A stretch of 64,000 bases of DNA from Hymenobacter lapidiphilus (GTDB lineage Bacteria > Bacteroidota > Bacteroidia > Cytophagales > Hymenobacteraceae), in NCBI RefSeq assembly GCF_003417065.2, contig NZ_QVLT01000009.1, positions 1-64,000 of the forward strand. Reading direction: 5' to 3'. The translations under genes and the position numbers were made by a program. Position 1 is the first letter of the stretch; each line of letters begins with the position of its first letter. The notes below the pieces were generated by a model that was not told where the DNA came from, did not search any database, and worked only from the letters and a program-made list of their open reading frames with translations. Shown here piece after piece: positions 19,316 through 26,776 of this stretch.

Positions 19316-19855
19316 TTATTCTACGCTCAGGATTTCCAGATCGAACAACAGCGGCGTTCTGGCAGGAATAGGCCCCGATGCTTCCAACCCGTACCCCAGA
19401 TAGGAGGGAATGAGCACTAGTTTCCGGTCGCCCTGGCGCATTTCGAGCGTCGCCTGATCCCAGCCTTTTATCACGCCGCCGGCCCCGTTGCGGAAGCTAA
19501 AGCAGCCGCAGTCGGTGCGGTTCGTGCTGGACGCGTCGAATACCTGCGACTCGTTGCGCTTGTTGATAAACCGGCCCACGTAGTTGACCGTCACTTTCTG
19601 GCCGGCCTTGATTAGCGGGTTGGCTGCCGGCCCGTCGGTGAGGGGCACCAGATAAATGCCCGAATCGAGCCGGCGGTAGGTGGTGATGGCGTTGCGGGTC
19701 AGGTAAGCCTGAATGGTGTCGTCGTCGGCCTTCTTCTGGGCCTCAATTACCTTGGGGTCAATCTGGAAGGGGTTCGTCGGCTGCTTGCAGCCCCCCATGA
19801 GCGAGCCTCCCACCAGCAGGGCAAGCAGCGACAGAAACAGGGTCAGTTTTTTCAT
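19316..19855 (-). CDS. FKBP-type PPIase lipoprotein
   Basis: The 179-residue product starts MKKLTLFLSLLALLVGG with a lipobox around GGC (GGSLMGGCKQP). A helical stretch (DPKVIEAQKKADDDTIQAYLTRN) precedes an FKBP domain with KVTVNYVGRFINKRNESQVFDAS, GVIKGWDQATLEMRQGDRKL and LGYGLEASGPIPARTPLLFD. It probably folds proteins in the periplasm while anchored to a membrane. An ATG two codons upstream (19861) is also possible. The frameshifted FKBP gene begins 11 bp further on. Confidence 0.92.
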   Translation of the reverse strand: MKKLTLFLSLLALLVGGSLMGGCKQPTNPFQIDPKVIEAQKKADDDTIQAYLTRNAITTYRRLDSGIYLVPLTDGPAANPLIKAGQKVTVNYVGRFINKRNESQVFDASSTNRTDCGCFSFRNGAGGVIKGWDQATLEMRQGDRKLVLIPSYLGYGLEASGPIPARTPLLFDLEILSVE

Positions 19856-19903
19856 TATCATACAGCAAAAGAGGAAAAGCCACCGCCTGTAAGGCTGGCC
19901 GGC

Positions 19904-20395
19904 TTACTTGATGTTAACCACCTCCACATCGAAGCGCAGCACCGAGTTGGGCGGAATAGAGCCCGTTGCGGAACCCTTGTAGGCCAGACCCGATGGAATA
20001 AGGAGGATAGCCTGGGTGCCCTTGTTGAACTTTTGGAAAGCCCGGTCCCAACCAGGAATTACCTGACCCGCGCCCAGCACAAACGGAAAACCGATAGTGG
20101 ACTCCTTGGTCTGGTCGAACACGTTGCCATCGAGCGTAGAGCCTTTATACTTGACGATAATCGTTTTGCCCTTAGCGGGTAAACCGCCCGTGCCGGCCTT
20201 GGTAATGAACACGAACATGGTGGTGTCGCGCACGAAGCCCGTCAGGTTGTTGGCCTGGATATAGTCGGTAATCAGCTGCTCATCGCGCGCGGCGAAATCG
20301 GTGGCAGGCTCAGAGTCTTCTCCCTTTTTGCAGGCCCCAAACGCAAAAAGCAAAGTCAGCAGGAAAAAGGGGAGCAGCGAATGCCGGAAGTTCAT
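19904..20395 (-). CDS. FKBP-type PPIase lipoprotein
   Basis: The 163-residue product has a lipoprotein signal (MNFRHSLLPFFLLTLLFAFGACKKG). The linker ARDEQLITDYIQANNLTGFV is nearly identical to that of the next FKBP gene upstream, showing a recent tandem duplication. The FKBP domain has KTIIVKYKGSTLDGNVFDQT, GQVIPGWDRAFQKFNKGTQA and GLAYKGSATGSIPPNSVLRF. ATG 20395 is preferred over 20404 because it places the signal peptide at the start. Confidence 0.92.
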   Translation of the reverse strand: MNFRHSLLPFFLLTLLFAFGACKKGEDSEPATDFAARDEQLITDYIQANNLTGFVRDTTMFVFITKAGTGGLPAKGKTIIVKYKGSTLDGNVFDQTKESTIGFPFVLGAGQVIPGWDRAFQKFNKGTQAILLIPSGLAYKGSATGSIPPNSVLRFDVEVVNIK

Positions 20396-20423
20396 AGCAA
20401 GCAAAAAGCGTAGTGAGAAAATA

Positions 20424-20954
20424 TTATTGAGCCCGTAGCAGCTCTACATCGAAGCGCAGCACCGCGTGGGCCGGAATCGGGCCCGTAGCGCGGGCGCCGT
20501 AGGCCAGGTCGGAGGGAATGAGCAGGATGGCTTTGCTGCCGGGGCGCAGGCCGATGAAGCCCTCGTCCCAGCCCTGAATAACCTGGCCCCGGCCCACCGT
20601 AAAGGTAAGCGGCTCGTTGTTGCGGTTGCTCGTCGAGTCGAAAACCCGGCCATCGAGCGTGAGGCCGGTATACAGCGCCGTCAGCTGCTGGCCGGCAACG
20701 GCCGGGTTGCCGGTGCCGGGCTGCGTAACGGCCACGTACAGGCCCGAACCCTGCCGCACGAAGCCCGTCAGGTTGTTGGCCTTGATGTAGTCGGTAATCA
20801 GCTGCTCGTCGCGCGTGGCGTAATCGGTGTTATCAGTAGGATCGGACTGGCAGCCGGCCAGCAGCAGCGGCAGCAGAATCAGCAGCAGCGCCAGGGAGCG
20901 GCGGCTGCGCTGGCCAGTGCGGTGCACGGCAGAACAGAGGGAAGAAAATAACAT
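20424..20954 (-). CDS. FKBP-type PPIase lipoprotein
   Basis: The 176-residue product has a charged start and a lipoprotein signal (RSLALLLILLPLLLAGCQSD). The linker RDEQLITDYIKANNLTGFV is shared with the neighbour downstream. The FKBP domain has QQLTALYTGLTLDGRVFDST, GQVIQGWDEGFIGLRPGSKA and LAYGARATGPIPAHAVLRFD. It is first in a four-gene run (this gene, 19904, 19316, 18814) bounded by intrinsic terminators on both sides. Confidence 0.92.
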   Translation of the reverse strand: MLFSSLCSAVHRTGQRSRRSLALLLILLPLLLAGCQSDPTDNTDYATRDEQLITDYIKANNLTGFVRQGSGLYVAVTQPGTGNPAVAGQQLTALYTGLTLDGRVFDSTSNRNNEPLTFTVGRGQVIQGWDEGFIGLRPGSKAILLIPSDLAYGARATGPIPAHAVLRFDVELLRAQ

Positions 20955-20996
20955 CAGCAGGAAGAAAAAACGTGAAAACCCCTACGGGCAGGATAC

Positions 20997-21033
20997 AAAA
21001 ACCCCCGGCCGGGTTGCACCACAGAGCCGGGGG
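20997..21033 (-). terminator. Intrinsic terminator after first FKBP gene
   Basis: On the minus strand CCCCCGGC pairs with GCCGGGGG over a 16-base loop and is followed by TTTTT. It lies 29 bp after the stop of the 352-residue FKBP gene. Confidence 0.85.
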
Positions 21034-21061
21034 CTTATGCTAAACGAGCAGGTGCCCTGTA

Positions 21062-22120
21062 TTATTTGCCCTGCTGCTGGCGCTGCATGGCTTCAATCTG
21101 ACGACGGATTTCGGCCTCATCCATCTGCGGACCGGCAGCCGGCTGCGCGGGAGCGTTCTTGATGTCGACCAGCTCTACGTCGAAGCGCAGGATGGCATCG
21201 GCCGGAATGTCGGCACCGGCGCCGCGCTGCCCGTAGGCCAGCGACGAAGGCACCAGCAGCACGCCCTTCGACCCCTTCGGAAACTGGGCAATGCCCGCGT
21301 CCCAGCCCGGAATCACCTGGCCCTGGCCGATGGCAAAGTCAAACGGCTTGTTGCCTACTTTCTCCGACGAGTCGAATACTTTGCCGTTTTCCAGCAACGA
21401 GCCTTTGTAGAGCACCGATACAATCTGGCCGGCTTTCGGCTTGGGGCCCGGGCCAGCCGTGGTGATGGCGTAATACACGCCCGAGGCGTCTTTCTGAACG
21501 GTGAGGTTGTTTTTCTTGGCGTAGGCCTGCAGCGCTACATCATCTTTCTTGAGCTGCTCTTCGGCGTGGGCGGCCATTTTGGCCTGCTGCTCTACCTGCA
21601 TTTTCTGCACGTCGGCCTGGGCTTCGGCCTGGGCCTGCACCTTGTCTACCTTCACGTACATGGTCATGGTTTTGCCGGCCTTGCTCATGAACGGCGGCAC
21701 CGGCTGGCGGAACGACTTGGCGAAAATGGTGTCCACGTTGAAGCGGAACACGGCCGAGTCGCCGGGCTGAAGCAGGCTGATGGCTTCTTCGAGGCCGCCG
21801 CGCTGGGCCGCGCGTACGGTATCGAGCGGTACACGAACCGGGAAGCCCATCTGCTGCTTGCGCGAGTTGAACAGAACCGAGTCCTTGCCCGTGCGGTATT
21901 CCACATGCAGGGCCATTATTTTGCCGATGCGCTCCTTGTACGTCGCGTCGCCGTCCTTGCTCACGTCCTTGTCTTCGTACTTGCCGGCCGCGGTACTCTT
22001 GAAAATCTTGTACTCAATTCCCGAAGGCGTCTTGCTGAAATCCCCGCTTTTGTTGCAGGAAGCGAGGCTCAGGATGCCGGCCGCCAGGGCCAAGCTCAGA
22101 AAGGTGCGTTGAAAAAACAT
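21062..22120 (-). CDS. FKBP-type PPIase lipoprotein, long form
   Basis: The 352-residue product has a lipoprotein signal (MFFQRTFLSLALAAGILSLASCNKS), an N-terminal domain of about 170 residues (SGIEYKIFKSTAAGKYEDKD, DSVLFNSRKQQMGFPVRVPL), a helical coiled stretch (EAQADVQKMQVEQQAKMAAHAEEQLKKDD) and an FKBP domain (GQIVSVLYKGSLLENGKVFD, GQVIPGWDAGIAQFPKGSKG, GADIPADAILRFDVELVDIK). The C-terminal tail is Gln-rich. The same architecture recurs in the gene at 17734-18711. The N-terminal region may be a substrate-holding domain. Confidence 0.93.
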   Translation of the reverse strand: MFFQRTFLSLALAAGILSLASCNKSGDFSKTPSGIEYKIFKSTAAGKYEDKDVSKDGDATYKERIGKIMALHVEYRTGKDSVLFNSRKQQMGFPVRVPLDTVRAAQRGGLEEAISLLQPGDSAVFRFNVDTIFAKSFRQPVPPFMSKAGKTMTMYVKVDKVQAQAEAQADVQKMQVEQQAKMAAHAEEQLKKDDVALQAYAKKNNLTVQKDASGVYYAITTAGPGPKPKAGQIVSVLYKGSLLENGKVFDSSEKVGNKPFDFAIGQGQVIPGWDAGIAQFPKGSKGVLLVPSSLAYGQRGAGADIPADAILRFDVELVDIKNAPAQPAAGPQMDEAEIRRQIEAMQRQQQGK

Positions 22121-22173
22121 GAAGGGGTTTGAGAGGAGTGAAGATGCAAAAACAGCGGCGAAGTTACGGCGAA

Positions 22174-23217
22174 TTACGCCACCGGGGCCGGGCTGGCAAG
22201 CGGCGCGCCCAGCAGCTCCACCTGGTAGTCGGGCAGCAGCTCCAGGAAACGGTCGAGGGTAGCGGGCAGCGGCACGTGGCTGATGCCACCAGCGGCGTTG
22301 TGGTGGCCTCCGCCATTGAAGTGGCGGCGCGAAAACTCACTGGCCGAGAAGTCGCCCACCGAGCGGAAGGAGATTTTTACGGCCTGGGTGCGGTCGATGA
22401 AAATAGCCGCAAACACGATGCCCTCGATGCTGAGCGCAAAGTTTACCAACCCCTCAGTGTCGCCGGTTTTGGAGTGGTACTGGCGCAGCTCGGCCGCCGT
22501 AATGGCAATGTAAGCCGTGTTGAACTCGCGCAGCACCGTGAGCTTGTCCTTCAGCACGAAGCCCAGAAAGCGCAGCCGCTCCTCCGAGTGCGAGTCGTAG
22601 ATGCGGCGGTGCACCTCAGAGGGATTGATACCGGCGCCGAGCAGCTCGGCAATAATCAGGTGCACGTTGCGCGAGGTGCTGGAATGACGGAACGAGCCCG
22701 TATCGGTCATGATGCCCGCGTACAGACACTCGCCAATGCCGGCATCTATCAGGTCCTGGTCGCCCAGGTCGCGGATAATCTCGAACACCAGCTCGGCCGT
22801 CGCGGCGGCTTTGGGGTTCGAAAATTCAATCTGGGCGAAGTGCTCGGGCTGCTGGTGGTGGTCGATGAGCACCTTCGTGCCGGGCGCATCGCGCACGTAC
22901 TCGCCCAGCTCGTTGATGCGGCTCAGGCAGGAAAAATCGAGGCAGAACAGCACCTCGGCCTGGTTAACCAACTCCCGGACCTTGGCGTCGTTGCGGCGCG
23001 GGTCGTACACCACTACGTCGTCGTTGCCGGGCATCCAGGCCAGAAAATCAGGATAGTCGGAGGGGGTTACCACCGTAACGTGGTGGCCTTTCTTGCGCAG
23101 GTAGCCCGCCAGGCCCAGCGACGAGCCCAGCGCATCGGCGTCGGGCTTGTGGTGGGTGGTAATAAACACCTGCCGGGGCTGGGCCAGCAATTCCTTTAAC
23201 TCAGCAATTTGCGACAT
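22174..23217 (-). CDS. nrnA: DHH-family oligoribonuclease/pAp phosphatase NrnA
   Basis: NrnA degrades short RNA oligomers and dephosphorylates pAp. The 347-residue product has the DHH-family metal motifs: THHKPDADALGSSLGL near the start, CLDFSCLSRI, the DHH signature VLIDHHQQPEHF, YAGIMTDTGSFRHSST, and the DHHA1 signature FNGGGHHNAAGG near the C-terminus. ATG 23217 gives MSQIAELKELL and is the natural start. Confidence 0.93.
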   Translation of the reverse strand: MSQIAELKELLAQPRQVFITTHHKPDADALGSSLGLAGYLRKKGHHVTVVTPSDYPDFLAWMPGNDDVVVYDPRRNDAKVRELVNQAEVLFCLDFSCLSRINELGEYVRDAPGTKVLIDHHQQPEHFAQIEFSNPKAAATAELVFEIIRDLGDQDLIDAGIGECLYAGIMTDTGSFRHSSTSRNVHLIIAELLGAGINPSEVHRRIYDSHSEERLRFLGFVLKDKLTVLREFNTAYIAITAAELRQYHSKTGDTEGLVNFALSIEGIVFAAIFIDRTQAVKISFRSVGDFSASEFSRRHFNGGGHHNAAGGISHVPLPATLDRFLELLPDYQVELLGAPLASPAPVA

Positions 23218-23323
23218 TTCCTACGGGGCAGGTAACTGAAAGTGGGCGGATTAGCCCGAATGCAAAGGCGGCAAAATTCGGAAATATTCCGCTCTTCAAC
23301 AAAAGCCCTCCTTAAAAGGTGCG

Positions 23324-23331
23324 CAAAGGTA
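23324..23331 (-). promoter_or_regulatory. Candidate -7 box for nrnA
   Basis: Minus strand TACCTTTG, a perfect TAnnTTTG, about 107 bp before the nrnA ATG. Confidence 0.45.
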
Positions 23332-23360
23332 GTGAGAGGAGAAGTGAGAAGGGAGTATAG

Positions 23361-23497
23361 AGAAGTGAGATGAACGTCATTCTGAGCGAAGCCGGAGGCG
23401 AAGTCGAAGAATCTCTACCGAAATGCTAGTCCTGTCAGTTTCAAGGAAGCGGTAGAGATTCTTCGGCTTCGCTCAGAATGACGTTCATCTCACTTCT
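23361..23497. repeat. Intergenic palindrome, about 137 bp
   Basis: Extended arms AGAAGTGAGATGAACGTCAT and ATGACGTTCATCTCACTTCT enclose the usual AGAATCTCTACCG / GCGGTAGAGATTCT pair. It lies between the divergent nrnA and ndk promoters. Confidence 0.9.
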
Positions 23498-23511
23498 AAA
23501 TCAAAAACTGC

Positions 23512-23519
23512 TACTTTTG
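23512..23519 (+). promoter_or_regulatory. -7 box for ndk
   Basis: TACTTTTG, a perfect TAnnTTTG, 44 bp before ATG 23564. It directly follows the palindrome and excludes the longer open frame beginning at 23519. Confidence 0.65.
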
Positions 23520-23563
23520 TGCCCGCAAATTTGCATTGTCTTTCAACTAACCAAACCCGCCTT

Positions 23564-23968
23564 ATGGCTACCAACCGCACCTTCACCATGATCAAGCCTG
23601 ACGCCGTGCAGGACAACCACATTGGTGGTATCCTCGGCATGATTGAGGCGGCCGGCTTCCGCATCGTGGAGCTTCAGAAAGTGCAGCTGACTCCCGAGCG
23701 GGCCGGCCAGTTCTACGAAGTACACAAGGAGCGTCCCTTCTACCAGGACCTCGTAAAATACATGTCGTCGGGTCCTATCGTAGCCGCCATCCTCGAAAAG
23801 GACAACGCCGTGGCCGATTTCCGCACGCTGATTGGTGCTACCAACCCCGCTAATGCCGAAGACGGTACCATCCGGAAGAAGTACGCCAAGAGCATCGAAG
23901 CCAACGCCGTTCATGGCTCCGACTCCGACGAAAACGCTCAGCTAGAGGGCGAGTTCTACTTCGCTTAA
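23564..23968 (+). CDS. ndk: Nucleoside diphosphate kinase
   Basis: Ndk balances NTP and dNTP pools by phosphate transfer through a histidine. The product is 134 residues, [20 protein letters not shown]. It has [19 protein letters not shown] and [20 protein letters not shown], then the active-site segment [16 protein letters not shown], where the His of VHGSD is catalytic. The length is slightly below the usual 138-150, typical for Bacteroidota. Confidence 0.97.
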   Translation: MATNRTFTMIKPDAVQDNHIGGILGMIEAAGFRIVELQKVQLTPERAGQFYEVHKERPFYQDLVKYMSSGPIVAAILEKDNAVADFRTLIGATNPANAEDGTIRKKYAKSIEANAVHGSDSDENAQLEGEFYFA

Positions 23969-24031
23969 TCACTAATTTAGTTGATTTCTCACTGATTGCG
24001 CCGATGTATTTCGGGTCTGTTTTCAGCCTTA

Positions 24032-24082
24032 AATCACATAAAAAGCGCGCTGACATGCGCCAGGCGGGCTTTTTATGTGATT
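24032..24082. terminator. Bidirectional terminator hairpin
   Basis: A perfect 15-bp inverted repeat, AATCACATAAAAAGC and GCTTTTTATGTGATT, with a GC-rich centre, lies between the convergent ndk and MFS genes. Confidence 0.75.
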
Positions 24083-24115
24083 GGTTTTCAGTGCGAGGCC
24101 AACAGCCCAAAAGCG

Positions 24116-25405
24116 CTAGGCCTGCTCAATCGTCAGTAGCGGCTCCACGTCCTCTACGTGCTCCTCTACCAGATTGGGGTTGTGCTTGTGCTTGAACAGG
24201 AACACGAACAGCACGGCAATAACCAGCGCGTAGGCCGCGAACGACAGCCAGATGTTGTGCCAGTCCTTTACGCCGTTGGCGTCGGTGAAGTAGCGCTCGA
24301 TCACGATGCCGCTGACGGAGCTGCCCAGCACCGCGCCGAAGCCGTTGGTCATCATCATGAACAGGCCCTGGGCGCTGGCCCGGATGGACGGTGTCGTCTG
24401 CGTTTCGACGTACAGCGAGCCGGAGATGTTGAAGAAGTCGAAGGCCATGCCGTACACGATGCACGAGAGGATAATCATCCAGAGGCCCGTACCCGGGTCG
24501 CCGTAGGCAAACAGGCCGAAGCGCAGCACCCAGGCAATCATGCTGAAAAACATCACCTGCTTGATGCCGAAGCGCCGTAAAAAGAAGGGAATGGCCAGAA
24601 TAAAGAGCGTTTCCGAAATCTGGGAAATTGACATGATGATGGCCGGGTACTTCACGGCCAGCGTGTCTTTGAACGCCGGGTTCTGGTCGAAATCGTGCAG
24701 GAAAGTATCACCGTAGGCGTTGGTGAGCTGCAGGGCCGCACCCAGCAGCAGCGCGAACATAAAGAAGACGAGCATTTTGGAGTCGCGCAGCAGAGCAAAC
24801 GACTTGAGACCCAGCGCATCGACTATTGAGCGGCCCGGCATGTTCTTGGAAAGCGGCGGGCACTTGGGCAGCGTGAACGAGTAGAAGCCCAGCAGGAAAG
24901 CCGCGCCGGCCGCCACGTAGAACTGGCTGGCCGACTTCTCGAAGCCCAGCAGACTCACCGTCCACATGGCCACAATGAAGCCAATGGTGCCCCACACCCG
25001 GATAGGCGGGTAGTCCTTCACCACATCGAGGCCCTCGCGCTTGAGCACCGAGTACGACACGGCAATGGACAGCGCCAGCGTGGGCATATAGAAAATCATG
25101 TTCAGCAGAATCACCCAGAAAAACGTGCTGGGGTCGGTTACGAGCGGCACGGTGCACAGCACCACGGCGCCCAGCAGGTGCAGCACGCCGTAGAGCTTTT
25201 CGGCGTTGATGTACTTATCGGCCACGATGCCCATGAGCGAGGGCATGAAGATGGACGCAATGCCCATGGTCGAGAAGATGGCCCCGAACTCCGAGCCCGA
25301 CCACTCCTTGGTCTGGAACCAGTACGCTCCGATGGTAATCAGCCACGAGCCCCAGATAAAAAACTGAAGGAAACTCAGAATAATGAGACGCAGCTTGGTA
25401 CTCAT
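24116..25405 (-). CDS. Nucleoside:H+ symporter-type MFS transporter
   Basis: The 429-residue product has about twelve membrane helices. The start LRLIILSFLQFFIWGSWLIT, followed by GIASIFMPSLMGIVADKYIN and PIRVWGTIGFIVAMW, is characteristic of the NupG/nucleoside symporter family. The C-terminal half has FFNISGSLYVETQTTPSIRA and FMMMTNGFGAVLGSSVSG. Likely substrates are nucleosides, which agrees with nearby salvage genes (tdk, ndk), but sugars or muropeptides cannot be excluded. Confidence 0.85.
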   Translation of the reverse strand: MSTKLRLIILSFLQFFIWGSWLITIGAYWFQTKEWSGSEFGAIFSTMGIASIFMPSLMGIVADKYINAEKLYGVLHLLGAVVLCTVPLVTDPSTFFWVILLNMIFYMPTLALSIAVSYSVLKREGLDVVKDYPPIRVWGTIGFIVAMWTVSLLGFEKSASQFYVAAGAAFLLGFYSFTLPKCPPLSKNMPGRSIVDALGLKSFALLRDSKMLVFFMFALLLGAALQLTNAYGDTFLHDFDQNPAFKDTLAVKYPAIIMSISQISETLFILAIPFFLRRFGIKQVMFFSMIAWVLRFGLFAYGDPGTGLWMIILSCIVYGMAFDFFNISGSLYVETQTTPSIRASAQGLFMMMTNGFGAVLGSSVSGIVIERYFTDANGVKDWHNIWLSFAAYALVIAVLFVFLFKHKHNPNLVEEHVEDVEPLLTIEQA

Positions 25406-25500
25406 GCAGAGGGCAGGTTGGTGGGTGGGAGGGGGCGCCGCCGAAGTTGTAAAAAGACGTCGTCCGGCTGCGTGGGCTAGGTTGGCCCGGGTTTAGCCTT

Positions 25501-25508
25501 CAAATATA
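25501..25508 (-). promoter_or_regulatory. -7 box for the MFS gene
   Basis: Minus strand TATATTTG, a perfect TAnnTTTG, 95 bp before the ATG at 25405. Confidence 0.5.
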
Positions 25509-25555
25509 AGTAAAGTTGCCAGTGGTTGGCAGGGAATATCGAGTAGTTGGCTAAA

Positions 25556-25659
25556 AAGAACGTCATTCAGAGCGCAGCGAAGAATCTCGCGTGAACTCGT
25601 CAGGATTCCTGCAACGTCAGCGCGCGAGATTCTTCGCTTCGCTCTGAATGACGTTCTTT
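25556..25659. repeat. Intergenic palindrome
   Basis: Arms AAAGAACGTCATTCAGAGCG and CGCTCTGAATGACGTTCTTT with inner GCGAAGAATCTCGCG / CGCGAGATTCTTCGC. It is the complete form of the half element at 160-206. Confidence 0.9.
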
Positions 25660-25701
25660 CCCTAATCCCTAATCCCTAATCCCTAATCCCTAATCCCTAA
25701 C
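25660..25701. repeat. Heptamer tandem repeat (CCCTAAT)
   Basis: Five perfect CCCTAAT copies and one CCCTAAC, directly joined to the palindrome on the left and ending 4 bp before the stop codon of the minus-strand response regulator. Confidence 0.95.
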
Positions 25702-25705
25702 TACC

Positions 25706-26776
25706 CTACCAATTGGCCCGGCGCAGCCGCTCGGGCTGCAGCACCCGGATGTCGCGGTTGGTGAGCTCGATGCTGCCATCCTGGCGCAGTTCGCTCAGAA
25801 TGCGGCTCAGCGACTCGGGGGCGGTGCCGATGAGAGAGGCCATATCCTCGCGGGAGAGCTGAATCAGGGGCTCGGCCTCGGGTTGGGTGGCGGTTTGCTG
25901 CTCGTGCAGCCGCAGCAGCGTGTCGGCCACGCGCTTGCGCAGCGAGTTGTAAGCCATAGCGAGCAGCAGTTGCTCCTGCTCGCGCACCCGGCCGGCCAGC
26001 AGCCGCACAAACTGCCGGCCCACTTTGGGGTTGCGCAAAAGCAGCTGGGTGAAATCGGTGGCCGGAATGTAGCGCAGCACCGTGTCTTCGAGCGTCAGGG
26101 CCGAGTCGTGGTGGGCGGTGTGTTCGAGCAGGGGCTGGTAGCCGAAAAAGTCGCCGGGACCGTAGAGGCCGGTAATCAGCTCCTTGCCGGCGGCGGTGGT
26201 TTTGGTGGTTTTCACCCGGCCCGCTTCCACGAAATACAGGCGGCTGGCTTCGTCGCCTTCGGCATAAATAATCTGCTTGCGGGGTAGCTCGTGGGTGCGG
26301 CGGTCGGCGGCCAGGCTTTCGAGCGAATCGAGCTGGCCCACAGCCTGGGCGTCGTGCAGAAAGGCATCAAGGCCGGCGGGTGTGGCCTCGTACTCGGGCC
26401 GTAGCTGCTTGAAGCGGGCCAGCCGGCCGGCCACGGCATTCAGCAGCTCGTTGCTGTCGAAGGGCTTGGTCAGGTAGTCATCGGCGCCCAGCTCCATACC
26501 CTTGCGCAGATCCTGGCGCTCGGTTTTGGCCGTGAGGAAGATGAACGGAATACCGCGCAGCCCGGGGTTCTGGTTGAAGATGTGCAGCACCCCGTAGCCG
26601 TCGAGCACAGGCATCATAATGTCGCAGATAACCAGGTCGGGGCGGGTGGCCAGGGCCTGCTCCACGCCCAGCTTGCCGTTGGCCGCCGTGAGTACCGCGT
26701 AGCCGGCCAGCTCCAGCAGCTCGGCCGTGTTCTCGCGGATAAAATCGTGGTCTTCAATCAGCAGAATGACTTTCAT
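25706..26776 (-). CDS. REC-cNMP-Crp response regulator
   Basis: The 356-residue product joins three parts. Residues 1-120 are a receiver domain with acidic pocket E8/D9, phospho-acceptor D52 (ICDIMMPVLDG) and K104 (YLTKPF). About 145-265 is a cyclic-nucleotide-binding-type beta roll (IIYAEGDEASRLYFVEAGRV, GPGDFFGYQPLL). About 275-356 is a Crp/FNR winged helix. The recognition helix APESLSRILSEL has E321, S324 and R325, the ExxSR pattern that FNR uses to read TTGAT half sites. It lacks FNR-type N-terminal cluster cysteines, so input is presumably phosphorylation by the kinase gene overlapping it by 23 nt. Its likely targets are the FNR-like sites before ccoI and ccoNO. Confidence 0.92.
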   Translation of the reverse strand: MKVILLIEDHDFIRENTAELLELAGYAVLTAANGKLGVEQALATRPDLVICDIMMPVLDGYGVLHIFNQNPGLRGIPFIFLTAKTERQDLRKGMELGADDYLTKPFDSNELLNAVAGRLARFKQLRPEYEATPAGLDAFLHDAQAVGQLDSLESLAADRRTHELPRKQIIYAEGDEASRLYFVEAGRVKTTKTTAAGKELITGLYGPGDFFGYQPLLEHTAHHDSALTLEDTVLRYIPATDFTQLLLRNPKVGRQFVRLLAGRVREQEQLLLAMAYNSLRKRVADTLLRLHEQQTATQPEAEPLIQLSREDMASLIGTAPESLSRILSELRQDGSIELTNRDIRVLQPERLRRANW

